64,000 nt of DNA from Peristeroidobacter agariperforans (lineage in GTDB: Bacteria; Pseudomonadota; Gammaproteobacteria; Steroidobacterales; Steroidobacteraceae): positions 372,001 to 436,000 of the forward strand of contig NZ_RYFW01000004.1 of assembly GCF_004138335.1 (NCBI RefSeq), written 5' to 3'. Each line of letters opens with the position of its first letter. Positions within the stretch are counted from its first letter, which is position 1. A program made the translations under genes and the position numbers. Below, piece after piece: positions 16,834-25,934 of the stretch. The notes beneath the pieces are model-generated. The model made no database searches and was not told the DNA's origin. It was given only the letters and a program-made list of their open reading frames with translations.

Positions 16834-17550
16834 ATGTTCGCCAGATCACGCCAGCTGATTCTCTGCGCGATGCTCACGTGCTGTGCCTCCAGTGCAATGG
16901 CGCACACGGTGTGGCTCGAGTCCCTGCCGCAGACGCCGGGCGAATTCCGGGTTTTTTTCGGCGGTCATGCCGGCAAGCTCGAGACGTACCAGCCGGAGAA
17001 GATCAAGCAGATCGACGCGCTCGACGAGCAGGGCAAGAAACTCGCCCTCGAGCAAGAGGTGACCGCCGATGGCGTGCGCCTGCACGTTGCGGGCTCGCCA
17101 GTGTTGATCTCCATGCACTTCGACAACGGCATTCATTCGCGACCGCCGACAGGGCGGAGCGTCGAGAAGCCGATGAACGAAGTACCAGGCGCCACGCGCG
17201 CGACCTACGCCGTCAAATATCACAAGACGGTCGTGGAGTGGGCGCCGCTGGTGACCAGGATGCTCGGTCAGCCGTTCGAGGTCATTCCTTTGTCGGCGCA
17301 GCAGCCGGTGGCCGGTCAGCCGTTCCGCGTTCGCGTGCTCCAGGATGGCAAGCCCGTCGCCGGTGTGAAGCTGGGCCATGGCGAGGAAGGGACGGCGGCA
17401 GATCCAGTCACCGATGCCGAGGGTATCGCGGCTTTCGTGCCGAAGCAGGGTTTCAACAGGCTGTGGGCCGGCAAACGCATTGCCGTCGCTGGCAACCCCC
17501 GATATACGGAGCTGAGCTATGAATATTCCTTTGGGTTCGATGCGAAGTGA
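16834..17550 (+). CDS. DUF4198 periplasmic protein of nickel/cobalt uptake
   Basis: Exported protein of 238 residues from the DUF4198 family, often found with Ni/Co transporters. Signal peptide 1-23 is cut after AMA, so the mature chain starts with HTVW, a typical N-terminal His for this family and a likely metal ligand. The C-terminal half is Ig-like (segments QPVAGQPFRVRVLQDGKPVAG and TDAEGIAAFVP). It follows the TonB receptor by 12 bp and overlaps the next gene. Likely role: periplasmic metal or metallophore handling; not tested by sequence. Confidence 0.8.
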   Translation: MFARSRQLILCAMLTCCASSAMAHTVWLESLPQTPGEFRVFFGGHAGKLETYQPEKIKQIDALDEQGKKLALEQEVTADGVRLHVAGSPVLISMHFDNGIHSRPPTGRSVEKPMNEVPGATRATYAVKYHKTVVEWAPLVTRMLGQPFEVIPLSAQQPVAGQPFRVRVLQDGKPVAGVKLGHGEEGTAADPVTDAEGIAAFVPKQGFNRLWAGKRIAVAGNPRYTELSYEYSFGFDAK

Positions 17551-18007
17551 GTGGTTCGCGTGCCTGCTGTTGCTGCTGCCGGGCCTGGCGGCGGCGCACG
17601 GTCTGTTGCTCGACGCCAAGCACGTCGCCGATAAGATCGAAGGCACGGTGTACTACTCGAACGGCGAACTGGCCGTGCGCGAGTCCGTCGAGCTGCTCGA
17701 TCTGTCGACTCAGAGCGCGACTGCCGTTACGGGCGAGACCGACGATGCCGGCAAGTTCAGTTTTCCGGTCGTGGACGGTCATCGCTATCGCGTCTCCGCC
17801 TATGCCGCCGAAGGGCACGGTGTGGATATCGAGATCGACGCCCGCGCGAACGCGCGCCCGGAACTCATCGAGATGACAGCTGCGGCTGAAGAACAATCCT
17901 GGATGCCGCCGGCGTGGGCGGTCATCGGCTTCCTGTTGCTCGCATCGCTCGTGCCGGTCGTGGTCACACGCCGGCGTGCTGCGGCCGGCTCGGCCGCGAA
18001 TCGATAA
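17519..18007 (+). CDS. Membrane-anchored accessory protein of nickel/cobalt uptake
   Basis: Protein of 162 residues: signal peptide cut after LAAA, so the mature chain begins HGLLLDAKH; a carboxypeptidase-regulatory-like beta domain (about 30-125, with GETDDAGKFSFPV); and a C-terminal membrane helix (about 132-150) followed by basic residues. The layout resembles NikL/CbiL-type accessory subunits of metal uptake systems. It overlaps the DUF4198 gene by 32 bp; the ATG at 17519 has GGAG upstream, while one at 17540 would cut the overlap to 11 bp. Last gene of the unit. Confidence 0.7.
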   Translation: MNIPLGSMRSEWFACLLLLLPGLAAAHGLLLDAKHVADKIEGTVYYSNGELAVRESVELLDLSTQSATAVTGETDDAGKFSFPVVDGHRYRVSAYAAEGHGVDIEIDARANARPELIEMTAAAEEQSWMPPAWAVIGFLLLASLVPVVVTRRRAAAGSAANR

Positions 18008-20065
18008 TCACTGCGCGCGCTTCGCGCCCAGCCATTCCCCGTTCCGGAACGAAAGATATACCGTGCTCCACAGCTGAGCTGCGTTCGATTCGTCCGCGTG
18101 CGTGTTGTGTTGTCCGAACGCCTCGGCACGATACTGACCATTCGCAAACGACCACGTCCAAAGCTCCGAAGAGCGCAGCGCGTTGGTGGCATCGATCGCC
18201 TTCCAGAGCTGAGCGCGCGCCGTCTGCAATTGCGTGCGAAGCTCTGCTGACAAATCATTTCGCGCCAGCTGACGACTGAGCCCAGCCGCGAGCACCGCTT
18301 GCTGCCAGGACCAGACAACTGTGCCGTGATAGGCCGAGTTGCCGAACCGAGACTGCGTGTCTCGATCGGCAAACGCAGGATTGGCCACCAGCAAGCCGGC
18401 CGGCGTCATCAGCCCCGCTGGAAACGGACGCATGATCGCGTCGATCGAGCGTTGCAGTTGTGCAGCCGTCGGCTGAGTGAACAACAGCGCGAAGCCATCG
18501 TCGGAGTGCATGATGGGAATCGGTTGGCCATTGGCGTCGAGCGACAGTGCATTGAACGTCAAAGACTGCTCGCGCAGGCCGCTGTCGAGCGCGGCGAGCG
18601 GCTGCTTGGCGTCTACGCCGATTGCTGATGCATAAGCGGATACCTGGTCTCGTGCCAGCTTCGCAGGTAACGTCACTACGAACATCGGTGGCGCCTTGCT
18701 GGACCAGACGTCGTGCTGAGTTCCTGCCTTTTGCAGCGTGCGGCGTTGAGCGTCGCTCAGATAAGTGTCGATCAAGCCACTCTCGAGCAGACGATCGATC
18801 GCGTCGAGCGCGGCTGGAACGAAGACGGCGTTCACGTCGTAAGCGTAACGCCCGCGGCCCAGGCCTTCCTCGCTATCTCGCCACTGCCCCGTCATGCGAC
18901 CTTCCTTGAAGCCAACGAGATTCGCGGGCTTGGGATTCGCAGCGAAGGCGGCGCTACGCCCCACCACCCAAGTCAAGTTCTTCACGAGCGCATCGCCTTG
19001 TCGCTGGCCGGCGGCGTTCTTCTGCGAGAGGAACTTGGGCGCGCGTGTCCGGCCTTCGTTCTCCAGCAGCCAATCGGCGGTCAGAGGCGCGAGCATGAAG
19101 TCGTCATCGACCATTCCGTAGTCGTAGATCGGCGTGTCGACCTTGCCGCGACCTTCTTTGACGTTGCGAAGTACGGCGAACTCACCAATATCTTCTTCGT
19201 GCGCGACCTCGCCGTTCGGGGCGAGCCGAGTGAGAACTGCTCCGATGCCGCTCTCGATCGCCAGGTGCTGCAGGACTGGAGCGAGCAGCGTCAATGACAT
19301 CAAGCTGTCGCGGCCGAAGTAAGTGTCGAAGCGCCACGAGCCGGCGAGGTACTTCTCGCGATAGCTCAGAAAGGCGAGGACGTCGCGTGCGCGTGTGTCG
19401 CGAGCGGCCGTGGCAGTCAGCAGCGACGTGTTGTCGATGGGGGTTAGAGGGGTCTCGCCGGTCAACGCGACGACTTTCAGTCTGAGCCTGTCGTTCGCGC
19501 CAGTAATGGATTCAGTCGAGACTCGCGCGCCGTCGAGTGCTTCGATGGACAGCCGATACCCCGGCGCACCATCGAGCCTGGAGCGCTCCCAAACGATGTG
19601 ATTGGCGCTGACCTTCGGCTTCGCTGCGACTTCATTCGGCATCGTGCCCAGCGCCTGGTAGTCACGCAGCACGCGCACTGATGACAGCACCGCCTCGTGG
19701 ATATCGAGTTTGTTGGTATCGACGGTGACTTCCGCTTCGACACCGTGAAGCGGCCGACCTTTCGAATCTTTTTCGTGCGCCGCCGTCGGTTGATTCGAGA
19801 GCCGCCACTCGACCGGCTGCTCGCTCTTGCCGAACCAGAGACCCACACCGCTGTTGCCAGCGGGGAAGGCGACGAGGATGCGCGGGTCCGTGCCTGATCG
19901 CAGTAACAAGTGCGCAGCCACGGGACCTTCGCGCAAGAAACTGTTGATGTTGAGCCCCTCGTCGATCTGGAAGCGTAAGGAGGGCGGCGAGGCAGGTTGT
20001 GTTTGGGCCGTCGCGCAGCTGGCAGTCGCAATGACGCCGGCGATGAATGCAGTGAGGCGAATCAT
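18008..20065 (-). CDS. Secreted six-hairpin glycosidase-like protein
   Basis: Exported protein of 685 residues with a signal peptide of about 20 residues. The Cys near the cleavage site gives only a weak lipobox. The C-terminal two thirds look like an (alpha/alpha)6 barrel: TYFGRDSLMSLTLLAPVL recalls the WGRDT motif of glycogen-debranching and related glycosidases, and YDYGMVDDDFMLAP and WRDSEEGLGRGRYAYDVNA follow. The acidic residues of these segments are candidate catalytic groups. Substrate unknown. It converges on the nickel operon with no gap. A polysaccharide-degrading role fits the nearby GH2 enzyme. Confidence 0.55.
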   Translation of the reverse strand: MIRLTAFIAGVIATASCATAQTQPASPPSLRFQIDEGLNINSFLREGPVAAHLLLRSGTDPRILVAFPAGNSGVGLWFGKSEQPVEWRLSNQPTAAHEKDSKGRPLHGVEAEVTVDTNKLDIHEAVLSSVRVLRDYQALGTMPNEVAAKPKVSANHIVWERSRLDGAPGYRLSIEALDGARVSTESITGANDRLRLKVVALTGETPLTPIDNTSLLTATAARDTRARDVLAFLSYREKYLAGSWRFDTYFGRDSLMSLTLLAPVLQHLAIESGIGAVLTRLAPNGEVAHEEDIGEFAVLRNVKEGRGKVDTPIYDYGMVDDDFMLAPLTADWLLENEGRTRAPKFLSQKNAAGQRQGDALVKNLTWVVGRSAAFAANPKPANLVGFKEGRMTGQWRDSEEGLGRGRYAYDVNAVFVPAALDAIDRLLESGLIDTYLSDAQRRTLQKAGTQHDVWSSKAPPMFVVTLPAKLARDQVSAYASAIGVDAKQPLAALDSGLREQSLTFNALSLDANGQPIPIMHSDDGFALLFTQPTAAQLQRSIDAIMRPFPAGLMTPAGLLVANPAFADRDTQSRFGNSAYHGTVVWSWQQAVLAAGLSRQLARNDLSAELRTQLQTARAQLWKAIDATNALRSSELWTWSFANGQYRAEAFGQHNTHADESNAAQLWSTVYLSFRNGEWLGAKRAQ

Positions 20066-20133
20066 GCGGGCGATGATGCGCCGGCCCGCGATCCGGCGCT
20101 ATACGTTAGCGGTCACTCGTCGCGCCATGAAAT

Positions 20134-20832
20134 TTATTCAAGCAGCCAGCGACGCAGCAGCTTCGATGTCTCCTCCGGCGCTTCCATCGGCGGCAAATGG
20201 CCACACGCAGCGAACACGTAGTACGTCGAGCCTGCAATCTGCCGATGCATTTCCTCGGCATCCTCGGGCGGCGTGAGAATGTCCGAGTCGCCGACAGCGA
20301 CCAGCGTTGGAACATCGATCGAAGCCAGCAAGGGCCGTGAGTCCGGCCGATTCAAGATGGCGTTCTGTTGGCGCAGGAAAGCATCGCCGCCGACGCGCTT
20401 CGCCATGGCCTGGACTTCGGCGCCGATTGGGCCGTGCACGTGCCCGGCGTGAACCAGCTGCGGCAGCATGCGAGTGGTGACGCCGAAGAAGCGCCCGTGC
20501 TTGAGCGACTGAATGCCCGCCAATCGTTGCGTCACTCTTTGCGGCGAGTCGAGCGCAGCGCTCGTATCCAACAACGCAAGTCGCGTCACTCGTCGAGGCT
20601 GCTGGCGCAGGATCTCAAACGCCACGTAGCCGCCCATCGAGAGCGCGGCCAGTGCGAACCGATCGGGCGCGGCGTCGAGGACGCGTTTGGCCATCGCGCT
20701 CAAGCTGTCGTCGAGGGTGAGATCGGGGATGGCCGGCTCGGCAATGTCTTCGAGATCCCGGGCTTGATCGCGCCACAGCCGCTGGTCGCACAACAGGCCG
20801 GGCAACAATACGAGAGGCAGTCGTTCTGGCAC
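20134..20832 (-). CDS. Alpha/beta hydrolase
   Basis: Hydrolase of about 232 residues with the early motif LVLLPGLLCDQRLW, nucleophile elbow ALSMGGY and a late His in AACGHLPPMEAPEE. The reading frame opens at 20916, but the GTG at 20832 has AAAGGA eight bases upstream and gives the usual family N-terminus. It resembles the hydrolase half of the fusion protein at 33114-34295 (shared PGLLCD-type start and SMGG elbow). Substrate unknown. Divergent from the GH2 gene. Confidence 0.8.
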   Translation of the reverse strand: MPERLPLVLLPGLLCDQRLWRDQARDLEDIAEPAIPDLTLDDSLSAMAKRVLDAAPDRFALAALSMGGYVAFEILRQQPRRVTRLALLDTSAALDSPQRVTQRLAGIQSLKHGRFFGVTTRMLPQLVHAGHVHGPIGAEVQAMAKRVGGDAFLRQQNAILNRPDSRPLLASIDVPTLVAVGDSDILTPPEDAEEMHRQIAGSTYYVFAACGHLPPMEAPEETSKLLRRWLLE

Positions 20833-21015
20833 GGTGAGTTTCCTTTGACTCAGCGTAACGAGCGCGGCGTGCAAGTTGCAAGGCAAGGATCGCCGAATCC
20901 TCCGCTGTCGGCGCACACACCTGGCGTCTGCCCGAAGTTTGATGCAGACATTGCATCGGTCGATCCAACATTGACAATTGCTCGCATCGGCGCGGGCGTG
21001 ATAGATGCCTTCGCC

Positions 21016-23802
21016 ATGAAGCGCACACCCCTGGATCGTTTGCTGTTCTCGACGTTATTTCTAGCGGCAACGGCTCAGGCTGACGCACAGCCCACCCAGG
21101 TCCTCCCCTTGAGCGCCACGGGCGAGGATGGAGAGACACCCGTCTACTGGGATTTTCGCCTCGACCAAGGAAGAGGTGCGGGCGAGTGGCGGCCGATACC
21201 CGTGCCCTCGAATTGGGAGCTGCAGGGCTTCGGGGCCTATCTGTACGGCGTGCACGTTCGTGGCAAGCCCGACAGCGACGCTGCGATTCCGAAGGAGCGC
21301 GGCGAATATCGCCGCGAGTTCACGTTGCCTGCGCAGTGGCGGGATCAGCAAGTGCGCATCGTGTTCGAAGGAGTGATGACGGACACCGCCGTACGGGTCA
21401 ACGGGCAGAGTGCGGGCCCGGTGCATCAAGGAGGATTCTACCGTTTCGAATATGACATCACCGGCCTGGTCCGCTTCGATCAACCGAATCTGCTCGAGGT
21501 GCAGGTCGACAAGGAGTCGGCCAATGGTAGTGTCAATCGAGCGGAGCGACGCGGGGACTACTGGACTTTCGGTGGCATTTATCGGCCCGTATGGCTGGAA
21601 GCACGACCTGCCCGGCACATCGATCGGCTCGCCGTGGATGCGCGCGCCGATGGATCGCTATATGCGCAAGTTTATTTGGGCGGCGACTCGTCGCCAGGCG
21701 AAAGCCTCCAGGGCCGCATTGTCGACGCCGCGGGGCGGGCGGTTACCACTTGGCGTCGCATCGATCAGCCATCGCAGGGCCCTGCGATTCTGCGAGAGCA
21801 GGTCTCGAAGCCGAGTACCTGGAGCGCGGAGACCCCTCATTTGTATCGTCTGCAGGTACGTTTCCAGGGTGGGCATGAGCTCGAGACCCGCTTTGGCTTC
21901 CGCACTTTCGAGGTGAGACCGCGCGACGGCTTATATCTCAATGGCCGGAAGATCGTATTGAAGGGCGTGAATAGACACAGCTTCAATCCGGAGACCGGTC
22001 GCGTCATGAGCCGGGCAAACAGCGTTGCCGATGTTCGCGCCATGAAAGAGGCGAACATGAATGCCGTGCGCATGTCGCATTACCCGCCGGATCCGCATTT
22101 TCTAGACACTACCGACGAGCTCGGCTTGTATGTGTTGAACGAGCTCGCCGGGTGGCAGCAGGCATACGACACACCCACGGGCGCGCGCCTCATCGGTCAG
22201 ATCGTGCGACGGGATGTGAATCATCCCAGCATCCTGTTCTGGGACAACGGCAACGAAGGCGGCTGGAATCGAGAGGTCGACGGCGAGTTCGATCGCTGGG
22301 ATCCGCAGCGCCGGCCGGTGTTGCACCCCTGGGCCATTCATAGCGGCATCAATACCGATCACTACGAGAACTACGACAGCACGGTGAAGCTGAGCGCCGG
22401 TCCTGACATCTTCATGCCGACCGAATTCCTGCACGCCCTTTACGATGGCGGCGCGGGCGCCGGGCTGCACGACTACTGGAAAGTCATGTCATCGAGCCCG
22501 ACGGTCGGCGGCGGATTTCTCTGGGCATGGGCGGACGAAGGCGTGCGTCGCTCCGACCAGGGTGGCCGCATCGACAGCCAGGAGGATTTTGCGCCGGATG
22601 GCATCGTCGGGCCGCACGGTGAGAAGGAGGGGAGCTACTTCACCGTCAAAGAATTGTGGTCGCCGGTGCAGGTCGAGAGCCTGACGCTCACGCCCAAGGG
22701 TTTGGCGATGCAGTTGAGCAATCGGTACTCGTTCACCAATCTGCGCGAGACCCGGTTCAGATGGGAGCTCATCAAGCTGCCCGGCGCGGCGACGCCAACC
22801 GGCAAGCGCGAGGTTGTGCTCTCCGGCCAGGTGCAGGGTCCAGAACTTGCGGCGGGCTCGAGCAAACAGTGGCAAGTTCCCATCAAGCTCAACGGACGCG
22901 CCGATTTCAATGTCGCGCATCTCGCCGCGTTCGATGGCAGCGGCCAGCACTTATGGACCTGGTCCGTCCCCAACAATCGAGACGCCGCAAAGCCGGCGGG
23001 CGCAGAAGCATTCTCGTCAGCGACCGCCGAAGCTAATGCGGATACAGTTAAAGTGGTCAGCGCGCCATTCGAGCTGACCTTCTCGCGCGACAGCGGCGTT
23101 CTCACCGACATACGCAAGCACGGTCGCAGTTATGCGCTGGGCAATGGTCCGCGCGCATTGGCCTATCGTCGTGAAGGCAAGAAGTTCCTGCCCATCGCGC
23201 CAGAGTCGCGGCTCTTGAAGCTGGAAACGCAAGGGCTGGAGCCGGGAGTCATCGCCCGGGGGACCTACGATGGAATCCTGCGCAGCGTTGTATGGTCGCG
23301 CGCAGGCGATGCGATTGCTGTCGATTACGAAGTGGCCTGTGAGTGCACCACCACGCTGTTCGGCGTGAGCTTCGACGTGCCAGAAAAATCCGTGCGGCAA
23401 AAGCGATGGGTCGGCAACGGGCCGTACCGCGTCTGGCAGAATCGATTGCAGGGAGGGATGCTGGACTTGCATCAGGTGGCGTACAACGCCGCGGTTCCAG
23501 GTGAAAGTTATAACTATCCAGAGTTCTCCGGTTACTTTTCCAATTGGCAGTGGCTCACGCTGCAAACCGATTCCGGCGCGATCACGGTCGAGAATGCCAG
23601 CGGCATTCCCTACTTTGGTTTGTATCGTCCGCCTGGCGGCGTGCGCCCCATCCTCGAGCTGCCCGATGTGGGCGTCTCGATGCTGTCCGTGATCCCTGCG
23701 ATGGGCTCCAAGTTCGGCAAGCCCGAACTGTTCGGCCCTCAATCTCAGCCGCGGACGCTCAGCGGCTCGCAGCGGGGGCGGGTTCTGATCTATCTGCAGT
23801 GA
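21016..23802 (+). CDS. Secreted GH2 beta-galactosidase-like enzyme
   Basis: Glycoside hydrolase family 2 protein of 928 residues with a signal peptide (about 1-24). Domain order follows the family: sugar-binding jelly roll (about 35-215), Ig-like domain (about 216-310), TIM barrel opening with LKGVNRHSFNPETG, and C-terminal beta domains. The acid/base is Glu414 in GNEGG; Glu470 in PTEFLH lies where the nucleophile is expected. The open frame extends far upstream (20368) antisense to the hydrolase gene, but the ATG at 21016 begins a proper signal peptide. Probably cleaves a beta-galactosyl or related plant-type glycoside outside the cytoplasm. Confidence 0.88.
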   Translation: MKRTPLDRLLFSTLFLAATAQADAQPTQVLPLSATGEDGETPVYWDFRLDQGRGAGEWRPIPVPSNWELQGFGAYLYGVHVRGKPDSDAAIPKERGEYRREFTLPAQWRDQQVRIVFEGVMTDTAVRVNGQSAGPVHQGGFYRFEYDITGLVRFDQPNLLEVQVDKESANGSVNRAERRGDYWTFGGIYRPVWLEARPARHIDRLAVDARADGSLYAQVYLGGDSSPGESLQGRIVDAAGRAVTTWRRIDQPSQGPAILREQVSKPSTWSAETPHLYRLQVRFQGGHELETRFGFRTFEVRPRDGLYLNGRKIVLKGVNRHSFNPETGRVMSRANSVADVRAMKEANMNAVRMSHYPPDPHFLDTTDELGLYVLNELAGWQQAYDTPTGARLIGQIVRRDVNHPSILFWDNGNEGGWNREVDGEFDRWDPQRRPVLHPWAIHSGINTDHYENYDSTVKLSAGPDIFMPTEFLHALYDGGAGAGLHDYWKVMSSSPTVGGGFLWAWADEGVRRSDQGGRIDSQEDFAPDGIVGPHGEKEGSYFTVKELWSPVQVESLTLTPKGLAMQLSNRYSFTNLRETRFRWELIKLPGAATPTGKREVVLSGQVQGPELAAGSSKQWQVPIKLNGRADFNVAHLAAFDGSGQHLWTWSVPNNRDAAKPAGAEAFSSATAEANADTVKVVSAPFELTFSRDSGVLTDIRKHGRSYALGNGPRALAYRREGKKFLPIAPESRLLKLETQGLEPGVIARGTYDGILRSVVWSRAGDAIAVDYEVACECTTTLFGVSFDVPEKSVRQKRWVGNGPYRVWQNRLQGGMLDLHQVAYNAAVPGESYNYPEFSGYFSNWQWLTLQTDSGAITVENASGIPYFGLYRPPGGVRPILELPDVGVSMLSVIPAMGSKFGKPELFGPQSQPRTLSGSQRGRVLIYLQ

Positions 23803-23806
23803 TGTT

Positions 23807-24400
23807 TCAGTCCTTGACGCGCGTGTCCACCGCAATCCAATTGACTTCCCAGGTCTTGCCGCCGTCATCGGAAAACGACTGTTCGAAGCGGCACGAGTCC
23901 GCGGTGATGTCCGACCAGACGTTGCGAACCAGTATGGTTCGGCCTTCGAAGACCTCCTGGTCGTAGAACTCGCCGCGCCCATCCTTGAACTCTCCGACCG
24001 TCGGCACGCTCAGAGTACCGCCGCTGGCGTTGGCGGCATTGAGGCTCCACTGGCGGGCCCGAGGGTTATAGAGGCGCAGCGACAGCACGTGGATCGGGCC
24101 GTCAGCAGTGTCCAGGGTGAGCTCGGCCAGGTTGGCGCGACCATCCCAAACCTTCCGGACGACCGTGGTCCCCTGAAGCTCCACCCAGGTTGTGGAGCCG
24201 GTCAACGGCTTGACCAGACGCTTCAACTGCGTTTTCCACGTGCCGATGGCGAAATCGAAGTCATGCCCCCCATCGCGCCTCTCGGCAGCAGATGGTACGT
24301 CCGTTGCCGATGTTCCTGTGTTTTGCTGGGCCATGCCGGGCAATGGCAGCAGCATCAGCGCGAGTGTGCATGTCAGAAGAACGCTGCTGTGAGAGCTCAT
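23807..24400 (-). CDS. Secreted DUF1579-like protein
   Basis: Exported protein of 197 residues with signal peptide 1-24 (cut after GMAQ or near). The mature part, beginning around HDFDFAIGTWKTQ, is a lipocalin-like all-beta domain similar to DUF1579 proteins. Function unknown. It is divergent from the MocR regulator (74 bp between starts), which makes it a possible target of that regulator. It converges on the GH2 gene. Confidence 0.65.
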   Translation of the reverse strand: MSSHSSVLLTCTLALMLLPLPGMAQQNTGTSATDVPSAAERRDGGHDFDFAIGTWKTQLKRLVKPLTGSTTWVELQGTTVVRKVWDGRANLAELTLDTADGPIHVLSLRLYNPRARQWSLNAANASGGTLSVPTVGEFKDGRGEFYDQEVFEGRTILVRNVWSDITADSCRFEQSFSDDGGKTWEVNWIAVDTRVKD

Positions 24401-24474
24401 GCAGACCTCCGCGTCGGTGTGCTCATTATCGAGAGCGTGCCGTAGACTGTGGCCCTTTCAAAGGTCCATTCCCC

Positions 24475-25908
24475 GTGTCATTCGTAATACCACTTCTAAA
24501 CGACCGCGAGCCGCTCTCGCGGCAGATCTACCTGTGGTTCCGGCAGGCCATCTTGCGCGACGAAATGAAAAGCAAAGAGCGCCTGCCCTCAACCCGGGAG
24601 TTGGCGGAGCATCTGAATGTTTCGCGTACAGTCGTGGTGCTCGCGTATGAGCAGTTGTTGGCCGAGGGATTTGTTCGCGGCCGAGCGGGATCGGGGACCT
24701 ATGTGGCGGAGGGGCTGGGTATTGGCCGGCCCAGCTCCCGTGCCGGTCGCGCGAGTGTGCAGCTGTCGCGCTACGGTCGGTCGCTGGTTGAAGCTGGGCC
24801 GAACATAGCCATTCCCGCCAGGCGGCCGACCTCGCTGCGATTTGATTTCGCCTACGGCCGAAGCGATATCGAACTGTTTCCGTTCGAAACATGGCGTCGC
24901 ATGTTGCTGCGTCACGCCCGCAAGGCGCCGGTGCGCGAGCTCGATTACGCACCGGCAGCCGGCAGCCTCGCGCTTCGCGAGGCGCTGGCAGTTCACCTGC
25001 GTCGCTCTCGAGCGGTGGTGTGCGAGCCATCGCAGGTGATCGTCGTCAGCGGTTCCCAGCAAGCTTTGGATCTGATCGCGCGGGTGCTGGTCGAGCGTGG
25101 CGATCGAGTCGCGATGGAGAACCCTTGCTATCAAGGCGGCCGCGAGGTTCTGCGTAGTATCGGCGCTCGGTTGCTGCCAGTTGCGGTCGATGCAGAGGGG
25201 CTGAATCCCGCCGCCCTTCCGGAGAAGGCTCGCATCGCGTTGGTGACGCCGTCACATCAGTTTCCGACGGGTGCAATCCTTCCGCTTGCGCGGCGGCTTG
25301 CGTTACTCGATTGGGCGAGGCGAACCGACGCTTTGGTGGTCGAGGACGACTACGACGGCGAGTTTCGTTACGAGGAGCAGCCACTGCAATCGCTGCAAGG
25401 TTTGGATGCCGACGGACGCGTGATTTATATAGGGACGTTCTCGCGTACCATCTTCCCCGCGCTGCGGATCGGCTATCTCATCGCTCCCAAGTCGCTGACC
25501 GCGGTGTTCACGTCAGCCAAATGGCTGTGCGATCGGCACACCGCCACTCTGGAACAGGAAACGTTGGCGGAGTTCATCTCGAGTGGAATGTACGAACGTC
25601 ATCTGCGTCGCGTTCGGCGGAGGAACGCCGCCCGCCGCAAGGTGATGCTGGACGCGGTCGAACGATATCTCGGCGACCGCGTTCAAGTGACAGGTTATGG
25701 TGCCGGCGCTCACGTTGTTCTGTGGTCCCATAGACGCATCGCCGAGCGCGCCGTGGTTGAAGCGGCCGCATCGCTCGGGGTGGGAATCTACGGCATATCT
25801 CCGTACTTTCTGACGCAGCCCGCCAGGAACGGTTTCATTCTGGGATATTCGCGCATGAAAGAGGCAGACATCCGCGAGGGTATCCGGCGCTTGCGCCAGG
25901 TGCTGTGA
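24475..25908 (+). CDS. MocR/PdxR-type regulator with Arg replacing the PLP lysine
   Basis: GntR-type winged helix (about residues 10-75) joined to a class I aminotransferase-like domain (about 110-470), 477 residues in all. The PLP-pocket motif VVEDDYDGEFRY is intact, but the segment that normally reads FSK is GTFSRTIFPALRIG, so the Schiff-base lysine is Arg324 (codon CGT at 25444-25446). It may bind PLP non-covalently or another ligand. The start is GTG at 24475, preceded by AAAGG; the longer open frame lacks homology. Divergent from the DUF1579-like gene, its likeliest target. No pyridoxal synthesis genes are nearby. Confidence 0.88.
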   Translation: MSFVIPLLNDREPLSRQIYLWFRQAILRDEMKSKERLPSTRELAEHLNVSRTVVVLAYEQLLAEGFVRGRAGSGTYVAEGLGIGRPSSRAGRASVQLSRYGRSLVEAGPNIAIPARRPTSLRFDFAYGRSDIELFPFETWRRMLLRHARKAPVRELDYAPAAGSLALREALAVHLRRSRAVVCEPSQVIVVSGSQQALDLIARVLVERGDRVAMENPCYQGGREVLRSIGARLLPVAVDAEGLNPAALPEKARIALVTPSHQFPTGAILPLARRLALLDWARRTDALVVEDDYDGEFRYEEQPLQSLQGLDADGRVIYIGTFSRTIFPALRIGYLIAPKSLTAVFTSAKWLCDRHTATLEQETLAEFISSGMYERHLRRVRRRNAARRKVMLDAVERYLGDRVQVTGYGAGAHVVLWSHRRIAERAVVEAAASLGVGIYGISPYFLTQPARNGFILGYSRMKEADIREGIRRLRQVL

Positions 25909-25934
25909 GCCACAGAGTTTCGAACCAGGGCCGC

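Noticed and set aside
20368-21015. 216-codon N-terminal extension of the GH2 gene
   Set aside because: Antisense to a real hydrolase gene; the ATG at 21016 starts a proper signal peptide.
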